Assembly (NCBI GenBank): GCA_018969425.1
Contig: JAGWYJ010000006.1
Location: forward strand, 62,001 to 126,000
Source: Alphaproteobacteria bacterium
Lineage (GTDB): Bacteria; Pseudomonadota; Alphaproteobacteria; Caulobacterales; Hyphomonadaceae
Reading direction: 5' to 3'
DNA: 64,000 bases
Of the stretch, positions 40,107 through 49,731 are shown piece by piece (within the stretch, counting starts at the first letter, position 1; each line of letters begins with the position of its first letter). Under the pieces are notes generated by a model. The model did no database searches, had not been told where the DNA came from, and saw nothing but the letters and a program-made list of their open reading frames with translations. A program made the translations under genes and the position numbers.

Positions 40107-40661
40107 TCAAGTGCGGCGGCTTTTTGAAGAGGCGAGGACCGCTTCGCCGAGCTCAGCGAGCGCCCGTCGAAGATCGGGAGCGCGCACCTCGGCGAGGGTC
40201 GTTGTCAGTCGATGGCGTTCCTCTATCGTCAAGGGTTCGCGATCTGATGTCTGTTTTCGAGACCGTTTTAGCGGGGGGGTCGTCTGATCAATCTTCAGGG
40301 CTTTTATGCGTGATCCGCTGGCGAGGTTGACCCTCTGCAGGATGTGCTCGGCTGCATGCTGGATCATGGGGGCCGCCGCTGAGGGAGCTCTGATGACAAG
40401 CGTACCGCCGCCTTTTCCAGGGGTTACGCGCAATGGTTCTGAAATCGCTGCGAGTTTCTCGCCCACGATTTCTGGCCATCGTCCAGCGAGTGTCATAGGT
40501 GCTGGTCCCGCGTCCTTGAGAATATGAGCGCTCGCTTTCAGAATCGCTCTTGAAATCGGCGGGGCGGGGCGGGCCGCCGGGCGTGCACGGACTTCGTACA
40601 GGCGGGCGAGGGCTGCCTGTTCCTCAAGCTTCGTCTTCCAATCTGGCGGATCCTTGGTCAC
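40107..40661 (-). CDS. DciA-family (DUF721) protein
   Basis: A 184-residue basic protein. The DUF721 region covers roughly residues 40-120, with WPEIVGEKLAAISEPLRV and GGTLVIRAPSAAAPMIQH as landmarks. DciA is the helicase-loader-type partner of DnaB in bacteria lacking DnaC/DnaI, so a replication role is expected. The Lys/Arg-rich C-terminal part may bind DNA. It is divergent from mutY with 47 bp between, and lies upstream of the DsbA-like pair and smc. Confidence 0.85.
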   Translation of the reverse strand: MTKDPPDWKTKLEEQAALARLYEVRARPAARPAPPISRAILKASAHILKDAGPAPMTLAGRWPEIVGEKLAAISEPLRVTPGKGGGTLVIRAPSAAAPMIQHAAEHILQRVNLASGSRIKALKIDQTTPPLKRSRKQTSDREPLTIEERHRLTTTLAEVRAPDLRRALAELGEAVLASSKSRRT

Positions 40662-40708
40662 ACTGGATCAGTTGCCAGAATTTTGCCCCCAGGGGAACTG
40701 TTGTCGCC

Positions 40709-41821
40709 ATGGAAGCAGCCTCGGCATCGAGAGTCTCCGCCCTCGTGCTGGACTGGTATCGTCGGAACGCACGCGTCTTCCCGTGGCGCATGGGGCCCGA
40801 AGAGACTCGTGTCGGCCTGCGTCAGGACCCCTACCTGGTCTGGCTTTCGGAAATCATGCTCCAGCAGACCACGACGGCTCACGCTGAACCCTATTTTCAG
40901 CGTTTTAGGTCGCGCTGGCCGACTGTCCACGCCTTGGGGCGCGCATCGTGGGAGGATGTTTCCTCCGCATGGGCGGGGCTGGGGTATTATAGCCGGGCTC
41001 GCAATCTTGCCGCCTGCGCCCGGATCGTCAGCGAGGTCGGCGGCTTCCCTGAGGATTTCCATGCCCTGCGTGACCTGCCAGGGATAGGGCCCTACACCGC
41101 GGCGGCTATCGCAGCCATCGCGTTCGGGCGCCGTGTCGCCCCGGTAGATGGCAATATCGAGCGCGTCGTGTCGAGGCTGGCGGCTATTGGCGGCGAGCCC
41201 GACGGGCCCGGGCTCCGATTAGTGCGAAGGCGCGTTGAGAGCGCGGCTCAGAGTTTGTTCGATAATCTTGAAGAGGGCGCTCCATCTGGCGATCTTGCTC
41301 AAGGATTGATGGACCTGGGCGCGCGGATCTGTTCCCCGCGCCGACCAGCATGTTCAGTTTGTCCGGTCGCCGCTGAATGCGTCGCGCAGGCGCAGGGACG
41401 ACCTGAGGCCTATCCGGTGAAGGCGCCCCGCTCTTTGCGCCCCAACCGATATGGGGCGGCTTTTGTTCCTGTGCGTCCTGATGGAGCGGTTTTCGTGGTC
41501 CGGAGGCCTCCCAAAGGATTGTTGGGGGGGATGACGATGCCATTGACCACGCCCTGGGGGGACGCTCCGTTTTTCGAACTTCCGGAAGGTGCGCCAGCGG
41601 CGGCCTGGCGGCGTATGGGTGAGGTGAGCCACGTTTTTACTCATTTCGCGCTTTCTCTTCAGGTCTGGAGAGCGGACGTCGGCCAGGGCGACGTGCTCGT
41701 TGAAGAAGGGCGGTGGGTTCCGCAGGAAGAGGCGATTGTCATGCTTCCCAGTCTTGGGCGGAAAATCCTGCGAAACGCCCTGTCGGCAGACGCTTCGCCA
41801 AAGGCCCGAGGGTCGCTATAA
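40709..41821 (+). CDS. mutY: A/G-specific adenine DNA glycosylase
   Basis: A 370-residue MutY, which removes adenine mispaired with 8-oxoguanine. WLSEIMLQQTTTAHAEPYF is the conserved early helix with the catalytic glutamate. The helix-hairpin-helix and aspartate are in LPGIGPYTAAAIAAIAFG and VAPVDGNIERVVSRL. The iron-sulfur cluster ligands are spaced C-x6-C-x2-C-x5-C in CSPRRPACSVCPVAAEC. A C-terminal NUDIX-like domain that recognises 8-oxoG follows. The ATG at 40709 has AGGGGA about 12 bases upstream. Confidence 0.95.
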   Translation: MEAASASRVSALVLDWYRRNARVFPWRMGPEETRVGLRQDPYLVWLSEIMLQQTTTAHAEPYFQRFRSRWPTVHALGRASWEDVSSAWAGLGYYSRARNLAACARIVSEVGGFPEDFHALRDLPGIGPYTAAAIAAIAFGRRVAPVDGNIERVVSRLAAIGGEPDGPGLRLVRRRVESAAQSLFDNLEEGAPSGDLAQGLMDLGARICSPRRPACSVCPVAAECVAQAQGRPEAYPVKAPRSLRPNRYGAAFVPVRPDGAVFVVRRPPKGLLGGMTMPLTTPWGDAPFFELPEGAPAAAWRRMGEVSHVFTHFALSLQVWRADVGQGDVLVEEGRWVPQEEAIVMLPSLGRKILRNALSADASPKARGSL

Positions 41822-41855
41822 GGATGAGATCGTGTCCAGCTGAGAAGGGTCCGAC

Positions 41856-42839
41856 ATGTCATTTCAAACTCCCCCCCTGCGTTTCGACGCTCCCGGACGA
41901 GGGAGAATTTATGACAGCGTCCTGGAAACGATTGGCAACACACCCCTTGTCCGGGTTCCGAGGTTCGCAGCTTCAGAGGGCGTGAAGGCGGACCTCGTTC
42001 TGAAGCTGGAGTTCTTCAACCCCCTCGCGAGCGTGAAGGACAGGATCGCGCTCGGGATGGTTATGGACATGGAAGCCGCGGGACGAATTCATCCCGGGAG
42101 GACGACCCTTATCGAACCGACTTCAGGAAACACCGGGATAGGATTGGCGTTTCTGGCAGCGTCCCGCGGGTACAGACTGATCCTTACGATGCCTGAATCG
42201 ATGTCGATCGAGAGGCGTCGGATGTTGGCGTTTCTTGGAGCGGAAGTCGAACTCACGCCGAGAGAAAAGGGCATGAGCGGCGCCATCGCCAGGGCTCGCG
42301 AGCTTATCGAGACAACGCCGGGTGCGGTCATGCCCAGTCAGTTTGACAATCCCTCAAATCCGGCGATCCATGAACGAACGACCGCCGAAGAAATCTGGCG
42401 TGATACGGATGGCAAGGTCGATATTATCGTTTCCGGGGTCGGAACGGGAGGCACATTCACAGGATGCGCGCGCGCGCTTAAGCCTCGTAAGTCGTCTCTG
42501 AGGATGGTTGCAGTTGAACCGGAGAAAAGCCCTGTGCTTTCGGGCGGAGCCCCGAGCCCCCATATCATTCAGGGGATAGGGGCCGGTTTCATACCGGCGA
42601 ACATGGACACCTCGCTGATTGATGAGATTGTTCAGGTCGCCAATGAACGCGCTCTGGACCTGTCTCGTCGCCTGGCGCGATCCGAGGGCATTGCCGGGGG
42701 AATATCGTCCGGCGCTTCGCTCGCCGCCGCAGTTGAGGTCGGACGCCGGCCCGAGTCGGAGGGCAAACTTCTGGTCGCGATCATCCCTTCTTTCGCTGAG
42801 CGCTACCTCTCAACCGCGCTTTTCGAGGGACTGGCATGA
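41856..42839 (+). CDS. cysK: cysteine synthase A
   Basis: A 327-residue PLP enzyme making cysteine from O-acetylserine and sulfide. [14 protein letters not shown] opens the domain, the PLP lysine is in [27 protein letters not shown] is the substrate loop, and [15 protein letters not shown] binds the PLP phosphate. It lies 34 bp after mutY on the same strand and ends 26 bp before a convergent gene. Its partner cysE is encoded near 26 kb, so the pair is not an operon. Confidence 0.95.
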   Translation: MSFQTPPLRFDAPGRGRIYDSVLETIGNTPLVRVPRFAASEGVKADLVLKLEFFNPLASVKDRIALGMVMDMEAAGRIHPGRTTLIEPTSGNTGIGLAFLAASRGYRLILTMPESMSIERRRMLAFLGAEVELTPREKGMSGAIARARELIETTPGAVMPSQFDNPSNPAIHERTTAEEIWRDTDGKVDIIVSGVGTGGTFTGCARALKPRKSSLRMVAVEPEKSPVLSGGAPSPHIIQGIGAGFIPANMDTSLIDEIVQVANERALDLSRRLARSEGIAGGISSGASLAAAVEVGRRPESEGKLLVAIIPSFAERYLSTALFEGLA

Positions 42840-42865
42840 GAGGCCCCCTGTCGCGAACGATCTAA

Positions 42866-43948
42866 TCAGAGCCGGAAGAACGGGTTGCGTCTCCAAACGA
42901 CGCAGCCATACCAGCCCATTCCTGAATAGGTTTCGTATCCGGGGGTAAGCGAGAAGCCCACCATGTCTCCCTCGTCGTTCCGGTAGGAACCCTGTCGGCG
43001 TCCGCCCGTGCTTATGGGATAGGCGTTTCCGAACGCTCCGGATCCGTCAGAGGATGCGATGACGCGCCCCCGGGAGTCGATGATCATCGCGCATGTCTGG
43101 GCCCGTTCCTCTTCGTTGAGGCGAAGATTTTCAACGATTGTCTGAGCCTGAGGCCTCCAGTTGAAATGGATGGCCAGAACTCCGTTGACCTTCCCATGTG
43201 TCTCCCCGCCTTCCCGCACCGCCGCGGCGAAGGTCGCAACGGGCAGTCCTTCGAGCATGTGATTTGTGTCAATGTCGGCAGAGACGAACTCATCACCTGA
43301 CCGCGTCGCCATGGCCTTTCTAAACCAGGGCTCGTTTGACACGTTTGCTCCTGCGACCGGATACATGTCTGGTCGGCCGCTTGCGATCACGCGTCCTGAG
43401 GTGTCGCAAAGCCACAGATCCAGGTAGACCGTGTACGCGTTCAGGATAACGCCCATTCTCTTCGACGCCCAGTCCGCGTGCTCCTGGGTCGGGGCGCCGG
43501 CGCATTCAACCATAGCAGCGTCGGTCGCCCACCATCTGACGTCGCAGCTCCGTTCATAAAGATTCCGGTCGATAAGCTCGATGGAGTTTAGGGCGAGATC
43601 GACGAGGCGCTTTTCTCGAGCGTTTTCGAACGCCTGCTTTGCGACTGTTTCAAGCTGAGCAATCTCCACCGACAGTTCCTCCTTCAAGGACCGGGCGATT
43701 TGCTCCACCTCGCCAGAAATCCCCCGAACCTCCTGGGCGACAATGGCGAAACCCTTTCCGGCCTCTCCTGCACGGCCGGATTCGATCAGGGCGTTCAGCG
43801 CAAGGATGCGTGTCCTGCGAGTGATCTCCTCAATCTTGCCAATCTTTTCATTGGCCAGCTGGCCTACGCGCGCCTGCGATATGAGTTGCGAGAGGTCCGA
43901 CGACGAATCGTCTGAGGGTGAAGGGGCTGAAAGGGCTGCGGCCGACAT
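42866..43948 (-). CDS. soluble chemoreceptor-signalling-tip / Cache-domain sensor protein
   Basis: A 360-residue protein without any membrane helix or signal peptide. Residues about 35-80 hold the hairpin tip of a methyl-accepting chemotaxis protein ([20 protein letters not shown] then [12 protein letters not shown]). A coiled linker leads to a Cache-like region from about 115 to the end, with [34 protein letters not shown] and [20 protein letters not shown] suggesting two PAS-like lobes. In ordinary receptors the sensor is N-terminal and periplasmic. The ATG at 43948 has GGAG six bases upstream. No che genes are nearby. It may signal from the cytoplasm. Confidence 0.75.
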   Translation of the reverse strand: MSAAALSAPSPSDDSSSDLSQLISQARVGQLANEKIGKIEEITRRTRILALNALIESGRAGEAGKGFAIVAQEVRGISGEVEQIARSLKEELSVEIAQLETVAKQAFENAREKRLVDLALNSIELIDRNLYERSCDVRWWATDAAMVECAGAPTQEHADWASKRMGVILNAYTVYLDLWLCDTSGRVIASGRPDMYPVAGANVSNEPWFRKAMATRSGDEFVSADIDTNHMLEGLPVATFAAAVREGGETHGKVNGVLAIHFNWRPQAQTIVENLRLNEEERAQTCAMIIDSRGRVIASSDGSGAFGNAYPISTGGRRQGSYRNDEGDMVGFSLTPGYETYSGMGWYGCVVWRRNPFFRL

Positions 43949-44120
43949 CAGGCGCTCCAATACGAGAGTTTGGGACGCACACCGTGCCGTATGGGGTTGC
44001 GGTTTCGTTAATCGGGGGCGGAAACCGGGTGGTTCCCTCCATAACCTTAGCATTCAGTCCTGATATGAGGAATTATTGGGCGAGCATGATTAAAAATCCG
44101 GCGTCCCTCCAGGCTGTCTG

Positions 44121-45992
44121 TCAGGTCTTCGGCTTGAGGGCGATGAGCACATTCCCTGGCGTTTGGCTGAAGGAGCCATAGCCTGAACTGACAAACACAT
44201 GACCCGCACCTGCTGAGATCGCGTGACTGTCAATTGAGCCGCCACGTCCCGGAACGCCGTTCCGGGTTTCAATCGGCCCAGCGGTCGGCAGTTCCCGCAT
44301 CAGTTTTCCGGTCGCTCCGTCAAGCACGAGGAGCCGGCCGTCTAAAGTTCCCGCGATAACCGCACCATCCACAACAAGAGGGGCGGGAGATACCCCGAAC
44401 CGGGTTTCGCAGTTGACGATCCCGCGCTTCGTCTTGTCTGAGCAGTCAGGCGTTACGACGTGCGACCAGACCGGCTTTCCCGTGCTGATATCGAAGGCGT
44501 AGACGCCCGCCCTTGATTTAAAGGATGGGTCCGATGAGATGAGCGGATCATTTATCGGCACGATGACATTGCGACCCGAGACCGCAATCCCCCAGTGAAC
44601 GCCCCCCAAGGCGGTTCCCTGGCCAACTCTCTGATTCCAAATTAACTTTCCGGTCTCCGCGTCGAGAGCCCAGACATCGCCCGATTTCTGCCCGGCGAGG
44701 ACGACATCACGTCCGGACGCACCTTTGGCAAGAACAGGCTGCGCTCCGAAGTCGAAATCCCGGAGAACGCTGCCTTTGCCGACGGGGCAGTTCGGACCAT
44801 TTCGGCCGGATGCCACATCGCAGGCCATGTTCCAGACATCTCCGCCCCATGCCTGGAAGAGCCAATTGACTTTACCTGTTTCCAGGTCGAGCGCGATGAT
44901 CGCGTCGCTCGTGTCTGTGGCTGGATGAGAGGTATTCTCGCCGGTGGACACAAGAACCTGATTTCGCGTTTCGTCGATTGTCGGGACCGACCAGATGGGG
45001 GCTCCGGACGGTCCCCGAAGTTTGACCCCCAGTGAGTTCACCTCGCCGGTGTATTCTGCGTCCTTCATCGTGTGGTATTCCCACAGGCGGCTTCCGTCGT
45101 TTGCGCTCAGGGCGACCACAGCGCCGTGTCCTGTGCAGCACTCAAAACGGGGGTTGGCGGCGGTCGCCACGCCGGATGCTGAAATCGGCACTATCACCTT
45201 GTCCTGATAGACCACGACGCCGCCTCGGACGGATCCGATCCCGTTGGCGGGTCGACCGTCTGCTTTCCAGATCAGCGAACCGTCCAGAACGGATACGGCA
45301 TGCACCTCCCCACGCGAGGAGGCGAAGACAAGCGCTTTACGCCCTCTTATGTCAGCGATTGTCGGAGTGTTGCGCGAGGAGGCCCCTGAATAGATCCATT
45401 TCGCGCAGCCTGTTTCCGTGTCGAGGGCGAATAGACGGCCAGCGCTGTTGATGAACGCAGTATCGCCCAGAACAACCGTCCCGACGCCCATTCCCTGGGT
45501 TTGAGGAAATCCGATCGCCCATGCGATTTCGAGGTTGGCCAGATCTTCGGCTTGAAGTCCTGCCTGGGTCGCCGTGAGGCCGCGGGTGGATTTTCGGTCC
45601 GCTCCGAAAGATGCGAGACCCGGCGCGCCCGCCTCGTCAATTCGTCTCCTGTCCGCTGAGCACATCATGGCGTCCGTCCAGGTTGCCGCGGCGGTCTGCT
45701 GACCAGCAGTCAGCCATACGATCAGCTGATTCAGATCTTCAGACGCAAGGCCTGCCGCCATAGGCTGCATAACGCCTTCGGTCAGCACGCTTCGAAGCTG
45801 CGCCGCTGACGTCGCCCTGATCGTTGCGAGGGATGCTGTCCGTCCGGTCGGCGCATCATGGCAAGAGGCGCATGCGCGGGCGTAGACTGCGGCGCCTGGG
45901 TGATCCGGCGGGGTCTGCGCAATCGCCGCGGGGATCAGGGTCACGGCCAACAGTATGGCGGCGCCGATATGCTGTGACAGGCGGTTGGGCAT
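44121..45992 (-). CDS. cytochrome c / PQQ-dependent quinoprotein dehydrogenase, polyvinyl-alcohol-dehydrogenase-like
   Basis: A 623-residue periplasmic quinoprotein. A signal peptide (ILLAVTLIPAAIAQ) is followed by a small cytochrome c domain with CASCHD and a distal methionine candidate in MQPMAAGLASEDLN. The rest is a PQQ beta-propeller with repeated W/LDxxTG blades (LFALDTETGCAKWIYSG, IIALDLETGKVNWLF, VYAFDISTGKPVWSH). A vicinal cysteine pair (ECCTGHG) resembles the disulfide ring over PQQ. N-terminal heme before the propeller is the polyvinyl-alcohol-dehydrogenase arrangement. Natural substrate is probably some secondary alcohol, not necessarily the polymer. Confidence 0.87.
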   Translation of the reverse strand: MPNRLSQHIGAAILLAVTLIPAAIAQTPPDHPGAAVYARACASCHDAPTGRTASLATIRATSAAQLRSVLTEGVMQPMAAGLASEDLNQLIVWLTAGQQTAAATWTDAMMCSADRRRIDEAGAPGLASFGADRKSTRGLTATQAGLQAEDLANLEIAWAIGFPQTQGMGVGTVVLGDTAFINSAGRLFALDTETGCAKWIYSGASSRNTPTIADIRGRKALVFASSRGEVHAVSVLDGSLIWKADGRPANGIGSVRGGVVVYQDKVIVPISASGVATAANPRFECCTGHGAVVALSANDGSRLWEYHTMKDAEYTGEVNSLGVKLRGPSGAPIWSVPTIDETRNQVLVSTGENTSHPATDTSDAIIALDLETGKVNWLFQAWGGDVWNMACDVASGRNGPNCPVGKGSVLRDFDFGAQPVLAKGASGRDVVLAGQKSGDVWALDAETGKLIWNQRVGQGTALGGVHWGIAVSGRNVIVPINDPLISSDPSFKSRAGVYAFDISTGKPVWSHVVTPDCSDKTKRGIVNCETRFGVSPAPLVVDGAVIAGTLDGRLLVLDGATGKLMRELPTAGPIETRNGVPGRGGSIDSHAISAGAGHVFVSSGYGSFSQTPGNVLIALKPKT

Positions 45993-46293
45993 AATTCAGT
46001 CCTTCTTTCAGCCGCGAACCGAACGGTGGGTACCAGGATCGGACCAGCGGATAGACGTTGACCGACCCTCCACCGGCGCGGGGAGGATTTCAACAACAAT
46101 ACGCAAGTTCGCCAGCAAAGCCGATGGCTGCCCAGGACTGCGCAGGGGCTCGACTGATCACGACTTGTTGTGGTCGACCCCCGGTTCGATGGCGGGGTCC
46201 TGTTGCGATCAGGCTCGAGGCTCCGCTCGCCTGCTTCGCCGGAATTTGTCGCCCCGAGAGATGCAGCTTTGATTTCCGTGCTCTCGATGCGCC
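45993..46293. other. 301-bp intergenic region before the quinoprotein gene
   Basis: No gene is visible between the esterase stop and the quinoprotein start (both leftward). I could not identify a clear promoter or terminator, although the distance suggests that the quinoprotein has its own promoter here. Confidence 0.5.
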
Positions 46294-47331
46294 TTATGGC
46301 CGGTCAGAACGTGCGACGGATGCCGCGTCCGTCGCAGTCGCGTCGCGGCTTTCCTCCATCTTGGGCGAGGAGGGAGACATACGGGACACGAAATCGGCGA
46401 CGATTTCAATCATCCGGGTCGTTGCTTCAGAGGGCGAGTGACCGAAGGCGTGAGGCTGGCCTGGAAAAAAAGCGTACTCGACCGCACCGTTCCGCGCCTG
46501 CCAGGCTTTCAGAAGATCGAAGGTCATTTCCTGAGGAATGTTGCTGTCTTCGCCCGGCTGGATCACCAGAAGCGGCGGCAGAGGCGCGGCTTCGCCGGCG
46601 ATGACGATGCGGGGAACAGAGGCGTCCCACATCGCGTCCTCGTCCCCGAAGTAGGACAGCGTGCCGGCAGTGAGTCTCTCAAGGCCCGCCCTCCGGGCAT
46701 ATCTATATCGGTAAGCGGGGTCTGACACCGGCCACAGGGCGACGACAAGCGAGACGGACGCGTCGATGTCGTCTCGCTTGGCAAGGCGTCCATCCGGGCT
46801 GAATACAGGAACACCCTTGTGGTCGGGGGTGTTCGGCCGGACCGCCTCGAGGAGCGCCAGATGGCCGCCTGAAGATGACCCGATCAGACCTATGCGGTCC
46901 GGATCGGCATTCAGCGACGCTGCGTTCAGGCGCACCCATCGAACCGCTGCTGCAATATCCGCGCTCGAGGTCGGATGGCGAAAGCCGGGCGCCTGACGGA
47001 AATCGACTGCGATCACCATTATGCCGCGTCGGGCGAGTTCGACGTTATAGTGACGGCCCGCTTTGCGGTCGCCGGATGACCAGGCTCCGCCATGAATGTC
47101 GATCAGGACCGGCGAGCGACCGGTTCGCGACGTAGCCCTATAAATGGTGGCCGAAAAGTCCTGTCCGTCCGAACGTGTCCAAATTCTGTCGGTTGTCGTT
47201 ACGGTGTCCTGAGACGCGACCTCCGGCTGCTGGGCGCGCTGCTGGCTCGCGGCGGGAAGGGCTGCGGTCAGGTATGCGCTCAGTGTCAGTGCGGCGAGGG
47301 ACCAGCGAGAGCAGGCTCGGATATTCAACAT
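46294..47331 (-). CDS. exported alpha/beta hydrolase, esterase/lipase type
   Basis: A 345-residue hydrolase with a signal peptide (ALTLSAYLTAALPAASQ). LIDIHGGAWSSGDRK is the HGGxW oxyanion motif, LIGSSSGGHLAL the nucleophile elbow, and FFPGQPHAFGHSPSEAT carries the histidine. The ATG at 47331 has AGGAGG five bases upstream. It is the middle gene of a leftward group: Rieske oxygenase upstream (67 bp), quinoprotein downstream (301 bp). A periplasmic esterase beside oxidative enzymes suggests stepwise breakdown of an ester compound; this is inference. Confidence 0.85.
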   Translation of the reverse strand: MLNIRACSRWSLAALTLSAYLTAALPAASQQRAQQPEVASQDTVTTTDRIWTRSDGQDFSATIYRATSRTGRSPVLIDIHGGAWSSGDRKAGRHYNVELARRGIMVIAVDFRQAPGFRHPTSSADIAAAVRWVRLNAASLNADPDRIGLIGSSSGGHLALLEAVRPNTPDHKGVPVFSPDGRLAKRDDIDASVSLVVALWPVSDPAYRYRYARRAGLERLTAGTLSYFGDEDAMWDASVPRIVIAGEAAPLPPLLVIQPGEDSNIPQEMTFDLLKAWQARNGAVEYAFFPGQPHAFGHSPSEATTRMIEIVADFVSRMSPSSPKMEESRDATATDAASVARSDRP

Positions 47332-47398
47332 TTCCACCTCCTGAGGCGCAGCCCCCCAAGGGGGTGGCGCGCACCATCGACGCCGGTAGGCTGCGGGC

Positions 47399-48508
47399 TC
47401 AGCTTCTCCAGCGAAGGGTTCGCGGCCGGATGGGGTTAGCGAAGTCTTCGCCTGCGCTCCGGGATGCGGCCCAGGCTTTCTTCAGTGTCAGGTACCACTT
47501 GGCCTGAACATCAATGTCGTCGATCCACATCATTCCGGTCTGATACTTCATTCCCGTGTTCTGTAGATCGACCATGTCGCCATCCTGTCGCAGGAATTTT
47601 CGGGCTGCGGGGATCAGAATGGGACGCAGGATGTCGAGAAGCGGAGCCCCTGCCCAGAAAGTAATCTGGGTAATTCGGGTTTTCTTCGCGTCCTCGGGGG
47701 TCAGGCAGGTGAGCGTGAAGATCCGGCTTTTGCGCGCTTCGATCGACTCCCAGCGAAAACCCGGGATCTGGAACGCGATTTCAGTCGTGACCTCGGGGCC
47801 GAGAAGGGTTCTGTAAGCGAGAGAGTTTCCCGAGGGCGCATGTCGCGCGATCCGCCAGCCCCGGGTGATCGGTTCGAAAGCCTTTTCCTTGAGTCTCAAC
47901 CCCGTTGAGGGAGGGCGCCACCACCACTGATTATGCACGAAGGGAACGTGCGCCGGATCCATCAATCCGACGGCGGCGTCGTCCATGTGCGCGTCGAAAA
48001 TGTCAGTGACGATGAAACGGGGACGTGATGCGCCGAGATCGAAGGACGGCGGCTCAACAGCCGGTTCGTCGTCAGATCTCGGATTATGCGGGATATAGAT
48101 GAATATCATCCCGTTCGTCTCATGAAGACGATAGTTTCGCACGCGAACGCGGTCCACCGGATAGGTGCTCTGCTCGGTCAGGGACGGCATGAGGCGACAG
48201 CCGCCGTCCGTGCCGAAACGCCAGCCATGATAGGGGCATTCTATCGTCGGCGTTCCGTTCGTCTCGATCTGTCTTCCGGCGGACAGCGGGACAAGACGGT
48301 GGGGGCATACGTCTCTGAGGGCGAAGGCTTCACCTGCCGGCGTTCGGGCAAGCATAACGGGCTGGCCGAGAATGATCCGTCTGAACTGTCGACCGGGCCG
48401 GACCTCCTCTGACGACGCCGCATAGTACCAGCAATCTGTGAGCCAACCTTCGGGCGTCAGGCCTTCAGTCCTGTCAGAAGCGGCGACGGGCGTTTCCTCG
48501 GCGGGCAT
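47399..48508 (-). CDS. Rieske-type aromatic ring-hydroxylating oxygenase / O-demethylase oxygenase subunit
   Basis: A 369-residue oxygenase. The Rieske [2Fe-2S] ligands are in RDVCPHRLVPLS and IECPYHGWRF (CxH...CxxH). The mononuclear iron site is suggested by FDAHMDDAAVGLMDPAHVPF VHNQW, where the DPxHxxxxH pattern supplies the histidines. The domain order matches vanillate O-demethylase/phenoxybenzoate oxygenase-type proteins. No reductase gene is adjacent, so electrons must come from elsewhere. It starts 13 bp after the His/Met-rich lipoprotein gene. Confidence 0.9.
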   Translation of the reverse strand: MPAEETPVAASDRTEGLTPEGWLTDCWYYAASSEEVRPGRQFRRIILGQPVMLARTPAGEAFALRDVCPHRLVPLSAGRQIETNGTPTIECPYHGWRFGTDGGCRLMPSLTEQSTYPVDRVRVRNYRLHETNGMIFIYIPHNPRSDDEPAVEPPSFDLGASRPRFIVTDIFDAHMDDAAVGLMDPAHVPFVHNQWWWRPPSTGLRLKEKAFEPITRGWRIARHAPSGNSLAYRTLLGPEVTTEIAFQIPGFRWESIEARKSRIFTLTCLTPEDAKKTRITQITFWAGAPLLDILRPILIPAARKFLRQDGDMVDLQNTGMKYQTGMMWIDDIDVQAKWYLTLKKAWAASRSAGEDFANPIRPRTLRWRS

Positions 48509-48521
48509 GGAGATTCCAGGA

Positions 48522-49004
48522 TCAGTGGATCATGAAATTGACGGTACGAACTTCCAGCACGCCTTCCTTGGGGTCAGCTGTCGCACGACGTTCGAAGACA
48601 ACCGACCCGTTGCCCGAGGCCAGGGTCTGGAACCGAACTGTATGAACCGGAGTTCCGTCGGCTAACTTGTCATCCTTTGAGTCGAGAACGGTGAATAAAT
48701 CTCCCGGCGCTACGCCAGTCGCTGACCAGACCCCTCCTTCCGATAGGGGCAGGTTCACCACTTCAATCTTGTTGGGGTAGGTGTGAAAGGTGTGATTGTC
48801 CGGCGTCATGACAGCTGCCGCATCGTCGCCCGCATCGGAAGACGCCATCGTCTCGTCCATGGCGGGCATCTGATGTCCCTCGTGACCCTCTGTCGCAGCC
48901 TCAGCAGCCGGCGGGCCGGCGGGTTGCGACGCCGGGGTACAGGCTGGCGTCGCCCACACGAACAAGGCCAGAGCGGGGATGACGAGGGACGCCGTTGTGC
49001 GCAT
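48522..49004 (-). CDS. His/Met-rich predicted lipoprotein, unknown function
   Basis: A 160-residue exported protein not recognised. The signal segment ends in a lipobox-like TPAC. A Pro/Ala stretch then EGHEGHQMPAMDETMASSD forms a His/Met cluster that could bind copper or another soft metal. The C-terminal half looks like a small beta-sandwich (VWSATGVAPGDLFTVLDSKD, GNGSVVFERRATADPKEG), faintly resembling chagasin-type I42 inhibitors, but without their signature loops. GGAGAG lies five bases before the ATG. It is translated just upstream of the Rieske oxygenase and diverges from an acidic-protein gene. Confidence 0.6.
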   Translation of the reverse strand: MRTTASLVIPALALFVWATPACTPASQPAGPPAAEAATEGHEGHQMPAMDETMASSDAGDDAAAVMTPDNHTFHTYPNKIEVVNLPLSEGGVWSATGVAPGDLFTVLDSKDDKLADGTPVHTVRFQTLASGNGSVVFERRATADPKEGVLEVRTVNFMIH

Positions 49005-49254
49005 GGGACTCTCCGGGACAGCTAACTTTTCGAAGTTGAGGACGTCTTCTAATCGCGCCGCGGCTGAGGTTATGCAAGGGTCGTTAACTCGGCGCCGGTT
49101 CATCCGATTGAACCGCCCAGAGTCGTTCGGGATCGCACGGGCGCCTCGTATGTCTCTCCTCAGGGCTCAACGACGAGCAGGAATGTCGCGGAGGGCTGCT
49201 GACCAGGGACCAGGCGGCGATGTAGGATCATCCGAATCAGGAAGGAATCGGACA

Positions 49255-49725
49255 ATGACAGGCGCTCCCGTGCATTCCCCGCGAATTCGACGTCTTGCAG
49301 AGTTTCTTGCCCGGATTCCCGCGGTTGACGCCGATGATGCTTCGGCAGCCGGGATGTCCAGCGGCGAAGATGACGGGCGGTGGTGGATCCGGTTCCGGAT
49401 CGATGTCGATGATGACCTTGCCTGGGAAACCGTTGAGGCGCTGGCGTATGCGGTCAATGGACCGGGCGAGACTACGACGTTTCGCCCAGTCTCGGCCGCG
49501 GCCGAGGCCTCAGACGGTCCGGAAGAGAGTCTGTTTTGGGTTCTTGAGGCTCCCGAGACCACAGACCCTGATCATGTCGCTTCCCGCCTCGAGGCCGCGC
49601 TTCCCTTTCCAGTCGACGACCTGTCGGCGTGGGGTGAAGTCGACGATGAGGACGACGAGGACGAGGACAGCGATCTTGAAGACGCTGGCGAAGAAGACGA
49701 CGCTGATGATGAGGACGACCGATAA
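49255..49725 (+). CDS. hypothetical acidic protein
   Basis: A 156-residue cytoplasmic protein without recognised domains. Residues 1-110 look folded (RWWIRFRIDVDDDLAWETVE, SLFWVLEAPETTD), followed by an Asp/Glu-rich disordered tail of about 40 residues. AGGAAGGA seven bases upstream supports the ATG at 49255; the longer open frame before it overlaps the divergent lipoprotein gene and is not credible. Function unknown. Confidence 0.7.
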   Translation: MTGAPVHSPRIRRLAEFLARIPAVDADDASAAGMSSGEDDGRWWIRFRIDVDDDLAWETVEALAYAVNGPGETTTFRPVSAAAEASDGPEESLFWVLEAPETTDPDHVASRLEAALPFPVDDLSAWGEVDDEDDEDEDSDLEDAGEEDDADDEDDR

Positions 49726-49731
49726 TTAACG

